Positions 52,901 through 64,000 are shown, numbered from the stretch's first letter. The stretch is DNA of 64,000 nt from Beroe forskalii (GCA_011033025.1 WFMF01000310.1:147836-211835); one strand, 5' to 3'. Numbers and translations are program-made. The notes: generated from the sequence alone by a model not told the origin.

Positions 52901-55672
52901 GTTCCCGTATGCAGGCGCTTAATTTCCCTCCCCCGCGATGCTTGATGTCTTGTAACTCAACATTTTGGAAATTCTAGTCTTAACGACCTGGGCAACATGC
53001 TTATTTGAGTATCGTGCCATCATGTATTTCGAAATCTAACTGCTGAATTAAACTTATTACTGAAAACTTTCTGTGACCTGATTTAAAACCTTTCTGATGA
53101 ACTGATTGGGCTGTACAGGATCATTTTTTGCTATCAGAAAACTGAAGATAAGCTAAGAAAATAAAAATTTGAAATTTGACTATAGTGGGGTTTGAACCCG
53201 TGACGTCCAGCGTGCCAGCACTACTAAGTCTGACGCGCTAACCGATTGAGCTACGAAATCATGAAATGACATGTTAATTATGTGTAACAATACGTGTAAA
53301 ATTTCAGTTTTTTATTGTGATACTGATTCAATTTTTCACATCATTTCTCAGAGAATAGTCAAATTTGGCAAGCCTTCTTCACATTTACTCGGTCAATATC
53401 TTTTTTGGCGAAAAAATCGTGTTTTTTGTGTTTGAAATAGTCAAAATGAAAATCAATTTCCAGGACATTAGATTTGGTCGATATGAAAACTTTAGTGACT
53501 GGGAATGTGGCACGGATGGGCCTGGTCAACGTATGAGATTAAAATTTTTGACAACCGACAGCTCCATGAATTAAGAAATTCGTTATTTTGAAGATGTATG
53601 TGATATGGGGGGGGGGACGGACGGAGGGACGAGGGACGGAGGGACGGAGGGACGGAGGGACATTTTCGCGACTATTATTATAAAGGAGCAGTCCCGGGCA
53701 CTTTCCAGAAATTACAGTAGTTCTATTGCAAAACTGGACCTGCTATGCACATATCCTATTTCTCACCCTCCCAGACCACGATCTCTGCCAACCCTCTCAT
53801 TTGCCTTTTTGTATTCACAAAAACGCCAATGGGGAGGGAAAAAATAATGAGAAATTTTTTCGGCCACCCTGAGGGGCGTGGGGGGCCACGCCCTTTTTTT
53901 CGCAAAAATTAAACTTTCGAATTTTTCAAAAATTCTTTCGCCATTGAGTTGCTTATGATGAATAAAAATTTTGAGAATTTTGTCCGAATTATTGGGTCAC
54001 CCTGAGGGGCGTGGGAGACCACGCCCTTTTTTCCGCAAAAATTAAACTTTCGAATTTTTTCAAAATTCCTTCGCCATCGAGTTGCTCATAATGTATAAAA
54101 TTTTTGAGAATTTTGTCAGAATTATTCGGTCACCCTGAGGGGCGTGGTAGGCCACGCCCTTTTTTTCGCAAAAATTAAACTTTCGAATTTTCCCAAAATT
54201 CCTTCGCCATCGAGTTCCTTATGATGAATACTAATTTTGAGAATTTTGTCCGAATTATTGGGTCACCCTGAGGGGCGTGGGAGGCCACGCCCTTTTTTTC
54301 GCAAAAATCAAAGTTTCGATTTTTTTCAAAATTCCTTCGCAATGGAGTTGCTTATGATGAGTAAAGGTTTTGAGAATATTGTCGGCAATATTGGGTTACC
54401 GTTGGGGGCGTGAGAAGCTTTTTTTCACAGAAATTAAAGTTTCGAATTTCCCCTCCAAACTCGCACGGTCAAATCACTGTAAGGGACATGTGGCCGTTAG
54501 CTCATGCGGCTGCCATCATTCGCCGTCCGTAGGACGGGAACCGACTAGTTCAGGTAAAAGCTGATTGTATGGAAGCATTTCTTTTTCAGCGATACAATCT
54601 GTTCATCAAATTGTAGTCTACTATCGATCCTGAAACCTAAACTCTTAACAGATGAAACGAACATGATGTTTGTGAACTGAGTAAGAGCAACTCCACTAAT
54701 ATCTATTTCTCTCAGAACATTACTTGGTCCCAATACTATGATCTCAGTTTTGGACCTATTCAGCTGAAGGTAGAACTGAGACATCCATTTTTCAATGGTA
54801 TGAAAACAGTTTGTAAGCTCCTGAGTTATCACTTGAATTTGCTGAGCAGGACTAAAAGCTTTAAGAACTTGATGGTCATCAGCATATCCTATGATATCAA
54901 ATTTTAGCTTTTTTACAAGATGATAAATGATAATAATCAATGATTATTAAATTATTTAATCTTGATTATTAATCATGATTAAATTTAAACTTTTATATTA
55001 TGGTGACACATCAACATAGATTATCACATAGCGCTGCCACAGAAACAAATCGTAACAAGAATTGTGCCCATTGCTGATTACCTCGATTTGTTGGTGCTTT
55101 ATTTCCCGCTCCTATGTGCCACAATAATAATATAGTGTAGTATATAATACTGATAAGACACGGTATGACCAGTTGAAAATTCACCGTGAAAAAGTGAAGG
55201 GTGAAAACAGGAGTGCTATACTGCTATGTAATATATTTCATCGTTTGATATGACGCATATGTGTCTTCATAGGTCGAAAAGAACAGGTTGAAAAGAAGGT
55301 CGAAAGGACATGTAGAATTTTACTGTGCCCCAGTCTGGATGGTTCTCACAACAGGAACTATTTTTTCCTCATCTCTCTTGGAGATTGAAAGCATTATCTG
55401 CAATTTCCAAGCCAAGAAGGGTCTTTATTGAGCCCTTTCTACGTACCTTTTCAACGTACTTTTCGACCTCCTTTTCGACCTGTTGCTTACAACCTATGAG
55501 CACACATATCAGTTACACTTTACTATATTGATTTGTATTTGTAATATCATTATCAACTTGTCAAGGGAGAGGTGAACTGAGAATAGCAAAGATTTATGAT
55601 AGTCCGGACATGCCAGAAAGTGAAGCAACATTTGCTATTACCAATGGTGGGATTGATGATGCCAAGGAGTGA
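46915..55672 (+). CDS. DMC1: DMC1 meiotic recombinase, last three exons
   Basis: DMC1 is the meiosis-specific RecA/RAD51-family strand-exchange ATPase. Exons 46915-46998 ([27 protein letters not shown]), 47747-47907 ([54 protein letters not shown]) and 55566-55672 ([35 protein letters not shown], stop). Phases are 2, 1, consistent throughout. [20 protein letters not shown] and TADPG distinguish DMC1 from RAD51. Present: the loop-2 DNA-binding region and ATP-cap end. The N-terminal half with Walker A is not seen in the window. Polyadenylation signal AATAAA at 55723-55728. The last intron is 7.66 kb because of nested transposons. Confidence 0.93.
47966..48659 (-). mobile_element. Non-LTR retrotransposon (CR1/L2-like), 3' end of RT ORF and tail
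   Basis: Minus-strand frames (48657-48451, then 48396-48187 after a frameshift) carry the reverse-transcriptase C-terminus: [48 protein letters not shown], then [20 protein letters not shown] and LKTYLFRL. This is the standard end of CR1/L2 RT ORFs. The tail at 47966-47990 is an (ATT)n tract. The rest of the same ORF is at 54549-54940; the two parts are split by later insertions. Confidence 0.85.
50098..50645. repeat. ~21-bp tandem repeat (CAGTCCTGAACGACCCTCTC)
   Basis: About 25 variants of CTCCTGAACGACCCTCTCAC and CCTGATCGACCC in tandem. Both strands are open, giving [18 protein letters not shown] translations that are repeat artefacts. Confidence 0.9.
51525..51625. repeat. TTTATTTACCCTG 13-bp microsatellite
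   Basis: Seven or eight near-perfect copies of the 13-mer TTTATTTACCCTG inside the long-TIR element. Confidence 0.9.
52268..52449. repeat. MITE-like hairpin at the inner edge of the long TIR
   Basis: TATATAACCACGCG..AGAGAGAGAGACTTTTG (from about 52274) is mirrored by CAAAAGTCTCTCTCT..CGCGTGGTTATATA (to about 52445). The centre has a second palindrome CACCACGCTGCGCGTGGCG. Confidence 0.75.
53180..53264 (-). repeat. tRNA-like sequence, probably pseudo-tRNA or SINE head
   Basis: The minus strand reads GTAGCTCAATCGGTTAGCGC (A box) and CACGGGTTCAAACCCCAC (B box) at normal tRNA spacing. The acceptor ends (GATTTCG against TATAGTC) do not pair beyond the first bases and the anticodon stem needs an 11-nt loop, so a working tRNA is unlikely. 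Confidence 0.6.
53590..53665. repeat. GGGACGGA microsatellite
   Basis: A poly-G run followed by (GGGACGGA)n-type repeats, G-rich on the plus strand. Confidence 0.85.
53846..54548 (+). mobile_element. Helitron-type 3' part, copy 2
   Basis: Four ~132-bp tandem units, then the same tail as 1-461: hairpin CCGTCC-GTA-GGACGG (54523-54537) and terminal CTAG (54545-54548) before T. The right neighbour is coding sequence of a LINE reverse transcriptase, giving a precise insertion junction. The 5' end could not be placed between 52711 and 53846. Confidence 0.78.
54549..54940 (-). mobile_element. Non-LTR reverse transcriptase, central part with YADD box
   Basis: Reads [20 protein letters not shown] (catalytic YADD), then [32 protein letters not shown] and [20 protein letters not shown]. 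It stops where the Helitron tail begins. In order and strand it directly precedes the C-terminal part at 48187-48659, so both are one element split by about 5.9 kb of later insertions. The 5' part (endonuclease, RT fingers) is missing. Confidence 0.88.
54941..55565. other. Remainder of DMC1 last intron
   Basis: AT-rich; a short CGACCT-type repeat (55270-55310, 55440-55490) is the only pattern noted. Acceptor AACTTGTCAAG precedes the final DMC1 exon. Confidence 0.45.
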
Positions 55673-56638
55673 GCATAATGATATGTGAAGAAACAGTGCC
55701 ATGAAGGAGTTTCAATTTATTCAATAAAATTTATTCCTTTATTATAATGTGGCTAATCAATGATTATTTATCAATAAATTTTGTTAAGTGAAGAACTGTC
55801 AACTGAAGATCGATATTGTGGAAGGATTGTCAGGTGAACAGGTGTCGTTTCGCCTATTATATTGTCAGTTATATTTCAGCAATCCATTTGTATTCAAAGA
55901 TTATAATTTATATTTTGATGTTCCTAGTTTCAAATTGAAGCTTTTCATATTATTTCGTTAAAAATTTATTGTTAACATGATATTGCCATGCATTTTAATT
56001 AATTTAGGTAGTGTCTTATTGATAAATTATAAAATATTTTGTAACTATTTTAGGAAAGAAGGATAGGCATTCATCTTGATCGTTTCATTCATCAAAACAG
56101 TCATAGAGGTATCAGATTATTGACTAGAAGTTCGCGTGCGTACTGTAATTGCAGACGAACCTGCGAAAAATTCAAAATGTGGTATTTCCTATTCTTGAAC
56201 CAAGAGTTTGCAGATATCTTGAAACTTTGGAAGTAACATGAAAGGCTTGCATAAAGACACTAGACAGGAGAACGAAGTTTTTGGCTAGGAACAATAACTT
56301 CGGCTAGGAACAATATTTTCACATGGGTTAAAAACCTACTACAGTAGCTGGTGTTCTCCTCAATCAGAGAATCGGAGACATTTGAAAAAAAACGAAAATC
56401 GACCTCTTAAACCCGGCCCCTTAAACTTCTTGTAACAGTCTGTATGCAACCCTTGCACGTTACTGTTAAGATATTTACAAATTCTTGCTTTCTTGAGTTT
56501 AACAAGAGAAAGCTACGACAGTAACTATTGTTGGATGCTAGGATAATTAACTAATGAGATAATGTTTATTAATTATGTTATGTTTGTTGTCCAATTGATA
56601 GATCATTCAAATATCAGTTTAGGTATATTTCATGTCAT
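55673..56638. other. Intergenic, DMC1 3' flank
   Basis: Contains the DMC1 polyadenylation signal (55723-55728). No other feature recognised. Confidence 0.5.
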
Positions 56639-59600
56639 ATGTCAAGTGGGAAACGGAAGAGGGAGCCACAGCGAATTGAAAATAGGTAATAAATCCCTAA
56701 GATATTAATTTGTAGATTATCATAATTGAATGTGGGGTGTTGTTGTCCATATTGTCCGGAAATTTAAAGGACCAATACACTATAGAATCGAGTTTAAAAA
56801 ATTAAATGATTAATCATCCAATATTACGCAGCAATTTATTACACACACTTTAGTGAAATTCCGATCTCTCTACGTGATCTAATTTCTGAGATACAAGCGT
56901 GTAAAGTGTAACTCTGTATTCTGCTATGATACGTCACGAATCACTGATATCGATTACAATTAGTGCTGCTACGCCTCTGAGCGCTGTATAAACACTGTAT
57001 AATGATGTGTTTTGTGTTGTTTTGTTTTGGTTCAGGGGTGCATTGTTTACTCAAATTGGTGACTATGGATGATATCAACTGGTTTCTATAATTGTGCTAA
57101 TTATCTAATTTGGTAAAATCTTTGAAAAATGATGAAGCAAATGCTTCTGGATCATACATATTAAAAGCGGTAAAAATTAGCAAATCTTGTCTTTTATATT
57201 GAAGGTATCATTAAATATTGATCTTTAAGTCACTTCCAGGAGTCGTCGGTCGAAACATAGTAGGTTACTATAGGCCCATACGAACCGTGTATAAATCCAC
57301 AAAAATCAGTTTTAAGCATGTATAAAATAGGTTAAAACCATGTATATTTGTCTATAATGTATACGAACCTTATACCAAGTGAAAATATACATTTATGAAT
57401 AGAAAATATACATTTTATAGTGAAAATAAGACTGTCGCACTGTAAGTTTGCATTTTTAGACCAAGTATGCTCTAAAATTCATACACTCGGTAAAAAGCAT
57501 GTGAATGTAAAGAATTTTATGTCAAATTTATATATATTTTTAAGAGAAACATCTCAGGGAGGTAAATCAAGTGACTCTTCCAAGAGTTATTCCTGCAAGG
57601 TAAGAAATACCGAGGAAGTATTAAAAAAACCGTATTTCGATGTTCAGTATTTGTCAGGTTTATGCTCGTGCTTATTTTCTCTACATCGTGTGGAGAGGAG
57701 GGGCAGTTATTGTAAAATTAAAAACAATAAGGCTACAGCATTGAGAGACCTGCTGCCGGCTATATTTCTTTGTGTTTTCAGTCCTGTGCTTACAAACTTC
57801 AACCTGGAGAATTTATTAACTTTGCCCAGCTGCTGCCTATTTAATTTACATCGTGTGGAGGGAGGCAGTTATTGTAAAATTAAAAACAATAAGACTACAA
57901 CATAAAGAAACTTGCTGCCGGCTATATTTCTTTGTGTTTCCAGTCCTGTGCTTAGAAACTTCAACCTGGAGATATTATTAACTTTGCCCAGGTGCTGCTT
58001 ATTTAATTTAAATCGTGTGGAGAGGAGGGGCAGTTATTGTAAAATTAAAAACAATAAGACTACAGCATTGAGAGACCTGCTGCCGGCTATATTTCTTTGT
58101 GTTTTCAGTCCTGTGCTTACAAACTTCAACCTGGAGAATTTATTAACTTTACCCAGCTGCTGCCTATTTAATTTAAATCGTGTGGAGAGGAGGGGCAGTT
58201 ATTGTAAAATTAAAAACAATAAGACTACAACATTGAGAGACCTGCTGCCGGCTATATTTCTTTGTGTTCTCAGTAATTTGCTTACAAATTTCTCAAAACT
58301 TCTACCTGGAGTATTTTGAAACGCCCTCTATATAGCTTGCTGTTATAATTAGTGTCCAAACTATGATGGAATTCTGCCCTAACTTTAACTATCTTTGAGA
58401 TGATCCGACTCTGAAAGTTTGAAACATCTGTTCAACTTCTAAGAAAACTGGAACACAATAGCTTTTTATTAAGTTGGACTCAAAACAAAGAAATGTAATT
58501 AATTCAGTCAGAATCTTGGAGACCTGATGTTCTGCTATAAAATGTGCCACACTGCTTGCTCAGTTCATTACTTGATTATGTTGATCCAGTCCTTCGGTCC
58601 CACAGTCACTCATACTTTCATAACTGATCATTTATTTGTCATGAATTTTTCAAAATTTTAAACTAAATTTTATCTTACTAAATTTACTTTTTTAGAAAAT
58701 ACATGGAGAATCCCAGGGTACAGGGACGGTGTATTGACACCAGAGTTAAGGACACTCTTAATAAAAAAGGGAATGTGATCGAGTACCTGATCATTAATGA
58801 ACAGAACATTAATGACGTCATTGTAGCGACGACATTCGCTCCACCTCTTGATGTAGGTTTTTTAGTTAATATTTTATCGGATGATATACTATATTAAGGT
58901 ACTATTGGTGAACAAAGTGTAGATCCTCGCTGTACGGCATGTTAAACATGGAATCGAAACTTACTTACTGAGGGTCTCATATATGTATTGCTATTGCGAT
59001 GCATGTGGTTATACAGATAAGATTTAGATTATCATGAATTCTGTGAGTTATCGTTATTGGTGTAGGCAAATATCATAAAAATACCCCCCCCACAGATTGT
59101 TCTTGGTAAGCTGTATTGGTTTGTTTTCAAAACGATGAAATCAGGAGACAGGGAATACTTGAATATAATCTGGCACACCCCTGTAAGTAAATCTAGAATA
59201 CTCATCACTAAAATCAACTTAATCTAACTTTATCAGTTATGAGACGTTAGTTTGTACGAGTTGAGTAAATACAGGTTAAACACATCAGAGCATGTTAAAT
59301 ATCGTGTTATATTCTTATGTCCTCTGTTAGAGAACATGAAGTGCTGCTAACAGGTGGTCAGTGGACTGCTACCTTGCTCTGGTATTCTACCTAAATATTG
59401 CATAATTCACTTGCTTAAATCAATACATTAACTTATGAGAATAAATCAATCCAGGTTACCAAAGATTCTGTAGCTAACGATTGTGATTCTGACAATGTAA
59501 CTGCAGAAGAGCCAGTGTCCATTGTGAATACAGCACAGAGAGATGTGAGACACCCTGCAGCAAGGGTTATTGAGGTTGGAAAGACACCTGCGAACACCCC

Positions 59601-59883
59601 ACAACACCCAACAACGGGTGGAAAGCAACGCTCAGGGAAGAGGCTGCCTGAACTTCCTGGCATTAAGAGACTACCAGAGCTTGCAAGCAAGAGTTTGCCA
59701 GAAACTTCGTCAACAAACCAACCAAGACCACATGGAATCTCATTGGGGAAAATTCTACAAGCACCAACTGAGGATGTGCAGTGTGCTAAGAAACCTGCCA
59801 AACGAGCTAGGAAGGCAAAACCTGAACCTCAACCAAACTCTTTAGAGGATTTAACCCAATATTTGTTTGGTGGTGCCGAATGA
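56639..59883 (+). CDS. Small basic, probably nuclear protein of unknown family (210 aa)
   Basis: Three exons with agreeing phases: 56639-56685 (MSSGKRKREPQRIENR), 58696-58852 (KYMENPRVQGRCIDTRVKDT .. VATTFAPPLD) and 59455-59883 (VTKDSVANDCDSDN .. SLEDLTQYLFGGAE, stop 59881-59883). The donor of exon 2 is taken as GAT|GTAGGT to keep phase 0. KRKR at the start and PAKRARKAKPEP near the end look like nuclear localisation signals; the middle is Pro/Thr-rich with an internal echo KRLPELPGIKRLPELASKSL. I do not recognise the family. Intron 1 carries the 165-bp repeats below. The start codon is the first in frame; an upstream non-coding exon cannot be excluded. Confidence 0.6.
57660..58320 (+). repeat. 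~165-bp tandem repeat with open reading frame (4 copies)
   Basis: CGTGTGGAG recurs at 57687, 57852, 58014 and 58179 (165, 162 and 165 bp apart). Each unit encodes a 54-55-residue segment with RGSYCKIKNNKTTALRDLLP, AIFLCVFSPVLTNFNLENLL and TLPSCCLFNL. The frame stays open over all copies except one stop (TAA at 57903-57905 in place of TTG) and ends at 58319. It lies in intron 1 of the small nuclear-protein gene. Could be a repeat with accidental openness or the remnant of a repeat protein. Confidence 0.7.
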
Positions 59884-61780
59884 ACTGTAATTCATGGGTT
59901 CTTGACTGTCTTTTGATGAGATAAATGATTTTAATTCACAATGAATTAAATGAACAACATGACATAATCAAATATACCAGTTTTATTGATTCAACTGATT
60001 GAATGATTAAGAGTATGAAATACGCACAAAAATCGAATACACAAAAATCGAAGAAAATACATAAAAGTCGAAGAAAAGTTTAATTTGAATCCATTGAATA
60101 AACTTCACGTGAAGGTCAAGTGAAAAAATGAATTATACGCAAATGTAATATTGGGATGAGTTCAAAAACCCAAGCCCTACCCTTTCCCTGATTCTTGCCA
60201 GTTTTTTTTGGTTTTTTTTAGGTTTTTTTGGTTTTTTGGGTTACATTTTATTAATTTCTAGCACCTTTCCAAACGATTTTAGGTTAAAATTGATTGTTTT
60301 ATGATGTCTACCATATGACTGTAGATCCACAGGAGCTTGGTATGTAGCCTAAACGACCTATAATTGTGTAAGTTACTGAATATAATTGAATATTTTCACT
60401 CATCTAATCGTTCTGAAATTGGTCCTTAACTCCTTACACTGGAGTCTGGTGGGTACATTTTCCAGGTCAGGTCCAATCGAGCTTAGCCTAAGGGGGTCAT
60501 ATTACTGTTCTAGGACATAAATGTTTATCAAAAGCTGTTTGAACATGGTCCTTATTATAGAGTTATGAGCTTATCTGAGCTTCTTGTCAATTGTATTTTA
60601 TGTACATACTTAGGCTGATCCTCAGCTTTATTGCTCCTGCTTTATTGAAGACCTTTTTTGGGCCCAACATTCCTCCCTGCTGAACCAAGACAATCATATC
60701 CTAACACTACCTGACTGAGTGACCCTAACCCCTGGGGATACTTTACAGAACCTTTTCTGGCCCTTAATTCTGAGCATATTATAACTAAAGGCATATACAT
60801 CGCAACATTATTACCAGAAGGTGCAGCGCTAGCCCTGTATGGAGCCCTACGGTTTTCAGTTTGTTCGAGTTAGGGATTACCACATTCAGCCAGGCAAGAG
60901 TCTTGCCTGGCTGAATGTGGTGGATGTCCTAGCTGCATGGCTCATTAAAGACATGTAGGTTCTCTCCACTCCAGCATGGACATAAGTTGCATATTATATA
61001 CCGCCAGCACACAGGAAATATTTTTTTTGTTTTGAGGGTAGGTGAATCAAGGGCGAAACTGCACTTTGGCAAACCCTTACCAACCCCAGAGAAAATTTGA
61101 CTGACCTTTTCCTGATACCTATTTGACGTTTCACTTACCCCTAGCAAGAAGTTAAAACCTGAGTGACCTTCTTGCCTCTTCTGACTGCAATAGTGGTCCC
61201 TTCATGACCATTGGCTGACTTCATGCTGAACCTTGGCTGTCCCTTGATAACAACTGAATGAGAGATTATCTGATGTCTTGATTGTCCTCACTCAACTTCT
61301 TCCCTCAAATGCCTTTTGATCCCATAGTAGCATGGCGACCCGTTGCTTAACCTTGTCTAACTCCTGGCTCCTTCTGACCATTACAGTACCTTGATATTGG
61401 ACAATCATATGTGACTGTCTCCCTGGCGACCCTTGGCTATCCTTTGAAATGGTGTTGATCTCAGATGACACTAGTCTGAACTTTATCAGCCATGAGCAAA
61501 CCAGTGAGCCCTAAGAAACCCCCTGGTTCACTAGCACTTGGCAGTTTGCAGGGCCCCTATGTCCTTATTTCAGCACTGAGTGGCCTCCTGACCTGGTGAT
61601 TCAAGTCTGACCACTATTAACCCCTGCTGATCATGCTGGCTGACCCTCGGCAACTCTTGAGCAGTGCTTTGCTGATAGTTCACCAAAACAATGCCTTAAT
61701 GTACTGATTATGTCATATAAAACACCACAAATCACCCAAAACATCGATAAAACTAACGAATATTGTTTGAAACTATAGTT
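59884..61780. other. Gene-free stretch with one strong palindrome
   Basis: Only low-complexity GGTTTTTT tracts (60200-60245, mirrored by AACCAAAAA tracts at 63310-63390) and a palindrome at 60879-60921 are notable. No exon supported. Confidence 0.45.
60879..60921. repeat. Near-perfect palindrome, 21-bp arms, 1-nt centre
   Basis: CCACATTCAGCCAGGCAAGA, one G, then its exact complement. Adjacent bases add one more pair. Confidence 0.95.
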
Positions 61781-61783
61781 ATA

Positions 61784-61953
61784 TACGGTAAATACACACT
61801 TGGGTGTGTAATTACCACATTAATTCCACGAGCTTGCGAGTGGAATTCATGCAATAAATGCACGAGCTTGCGAGTGCATTTATTGGAGTAATTGCACGAG
61901 CTTGCGAGTGCAATTACGATGGTAATTTACACACCCAAGTGTGTATTTACTGT
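61784..61953. repeat. Cloverleaf-shaped inverted-repeat structure
   Basis: Outer arms of ~34 bp (61784-61817 and 61920-61953) enclose three hairpins, each with the identical 10-nt loop GAGCTTGCGA. Their stems have different but self-complementary sequences: AATTCCAC (61822-61847), CAATAAATGCAC (61852-61885) and GTAATTGCAC (61888-61917). Spacers between stems are 2-4 nt, as in a four-way junction. Function unknown; could be a structured RNA or a fold-back element. Confidence 0.85.
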
Positions 61954-64000
61954 ATTATTACCCTGCCATATACGTATCAATCAAAGTAGACGGTTTGAAA
62001 CTTAAGTATTCGAACTTAATGTTTTATGAATAATGGGTACACTACTTTTATGAATAATGGGTACACTACTTCATAATTGAAACAGGCGAGAATTTTGAAC
62101 AAATTTGCCAGTGGTTTGTAAAAGTCAGAATCACATCATCATCGTATCGGGTTCAATTCAGCGAATAAGTTCAAAAGTCCAAATGATACAACCAGCGCCC
62201 AGCATTGATACATACTGTTAGTGTATGACGTAGTGTATGTTTATGTACTTTACGAAAATTTTGTTTTGATCTTTCATCATGCCATAAAAAAATGAACCAT
62301 GAAAGTTAAGTACTCAATCGAAAACAAAACAATTCACACCACAAACATTAATAACAACTGACTCGAGAGCTACAATCTTATGCGGATCTCGTATAGAATC
62401 TGCCCTTAAAGAAAAACAGGATCACATGTGAATGTAGTCGCCTTAATCTTTAGAGTGCATCAAAATGTATGTATGTACTCCTCAGTTGAACAATAAGTTT
62501 TGCGCCATAATCATTATCTTCATCCCGATCTAAAATAAGTAACGAACACTGACAGATAGAAATGACAGCGCACAGAAATAATGTAGTTGAATTTGATAAA
62601 ACGGAGCAATACACATTACACCCTATATATATGGCGCCATAAGTCTGCGTTATATCTCTAAGACTAGATAAATAAACATTGAAGCACGGATGGAGTTATC
62701 GCTCGTCTGGGTGGCGCCATTTAGGTGTATACGATAGTGTTCCTTCTATCTATTTTATCTTTATCTTGTGTTGCCCTATAATATCGTTTAGATATATCGT
62801 ATTTCATACATTGTGTCATATTTATTTTATCTTGTGCTACCGAATGTGCGATATTTAAGAATATAAAATGTATCGTACCCGAACATTATGTGCTCCTTAT
62901 CGCTATTTTATCTTGTTTTACAGTACATATACGGTTGAGAATAGATTATATCGAATCGTTTTTAATGAAAAGTGCGATAACAGATATCATGGGAGCTTAT
63001 TATTCTCCTATTTACATCCGCACAGAGATAGCAAATAGGTTAGAATCATGCGAATGGCCGTTTCAGAAAATTGGTAGTAACTCAACAGTAGTAATTCAAC
63101 AGCTAGAATAGTAATTCAACACCTGAATAGTAATTCAACAGTTGAGGTATAGTAATTACACTTGACAGTAATTCAACTGCTGAATGTGGTGATACATGAT
63201 TAATATTACTCAAAAATTCGAAAAGTAATTACACTGCAGGGTAATAATATCAATAACAACACATTAATAGCATCAACAATCCATATTGGCATGAAAAAGT
63301 CAAAATTTTTGAAAAACCCAACCAAAAAACCAAAAAATACCAAAAACCAAAAATACCAAAAAACCAGTCAATAAAACCAAAAACCAAGGCCCACCCTACT
63401 TTTCCGATTCTTTAAGAAGTTTTTGGTTTTTGGTTTTTTGGGCTTCATCCCCCCCAATATTCACAATACAATATAGGTACACAATATACACAATACAATA
63501 TACAATTACACAATACAATATACAAAAGTATAAAGTTGAATTTGAATTCACAAATGTAATATTCACGATACAATATACATAATATACACAATACAATTTA
63601 AAATTATACACAATACAATATACAAAAGTCTAAAGTTGAATTTGAATTCAATGAGTATGAAAAACCGAATTAAATTGATGTAGAATCAAGTCTCGCTTAG
63701 CGTCATAACTCTTGGCTGGCACCATGGACCTTTGTTTATGAACTTGGACTGCTGCTGAGGGGATGGACAGTGGACTGCTACCTAAAATATGAATTATGAA
63801 CAAATATTAAGTATCGAATCATAATATCATATGAATAAAATACACAAATCGAAGAATGAACAGAATGAATATAATAAAAATTTGAAATGGGGGAAAATTC
63901 AGAAATTTGGATTTTCCCCAAGGCAGCTATTTGGCCTTGGGTTGAAATTTCTTAGATGTTGGTAAGCATGTTTGTTCTCGGGAACTGTGTTTCATAGCCC
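61954..64000. other. Gene-free end of the window with short repeats
   Basis: Includes GTAATTCAACAGCTGAATA-like ~20-bp repeats (63065-63185), AACCAAAAAACC tracts (63300-63440) and an ACAATATACACAATACAATA microsatellite (63465-63625). No gene recognised. Confidence 0.5.

Noticed and set aside
53180..53264. Functional tRNA gene
   Set aside because: A and B boxes are good but acceptor and anticodon stems do not pair.

Overview
This is eukaryotic DNA from an animal, most likely an invertebrate. The genes are split by GT-AG introns, base composition is AT-rich, and the recognisable proteins are animal families: an R-SMAD MH2 domain, DMC1, formiminotransferase-cyclodeaminase (FTCD), and an ANL-family acyl-CoA ligase. 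About three quarters of the window is repeats and transposon debris (Helitron, hAT-like, Polinton, non-LTR retrotransposon, MITE-like hairpins, minisatellites). I cannot name the species. Two stretches (about 41.2-41.5 kb and 44.7-45.7 kb) look like poor base calls in a draft assembly.

Layout. 1-461: Helitron-type 3' end. 2134-6030 (+): acyl-CoA ligase (4CL/luciferase type) lacking its first exons, with a tandem pair of alternative exons. 7185-8836 (+): decayed tandem array of RING-finger genes, running into a broken Polinton DNA polymerase B (8838-9648). 9.7-12.1 kb: unplaced repeats. 12165-14893: non-autonomous hAT-like element with exact 8-bp target-site duplications and a paralogous empty site nearby. 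15069-17282 (+): C-terminal half of an unrecognised type I membrane protein. 18.6-18.9 kb: dense CACGTG cluster. 22435-27263 (+): FTCD, with a degenerate formiminotransferase half and an intact-looking cyclodeaminase half. 27.7-28.45 kb: GCGCGC-rich minisatellite. 29071-31367: TIR element rich in GGCCAA. 32.5-33.5 kb and 37.4-38.3 kb: two LINE ORF1-like proteins. 35414-40875 (-): two SMAD MH2 exons separated by a transposon-filled 5.2-kb intron. 46915-55672 (+): last three exons of DMC1; the 7.7-kb final intron holds a non-LTR reverse transcriptase broken open by a 4-kb long-TIR element and a Helitron. 56639-59883 (+): small basic, probably nuclear protein of unknown family. 59.9-64 kb: no gene seen, but an unusual cloverleaf-shaped inverted-repeat structure at 61784-61953.

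The most striking pattern is repeated duplication of exon/intron boundaries. In FTCD, three introns begin with extra copies of the upstream exon end plus its 5' splice site, in one case 14 further copies. A fourth FTCD intron is flanked by a 23-bp direct repeat, as expected for recent intron gain. The membrane-protein gene has duplicated 3' splice sites, the SMAD intron has a duplicated donor flanking its transposon cargo, and the acyl-CoA ligase has a whole-exon duplication. The genes have no evident shared pathway and do not form an operon.
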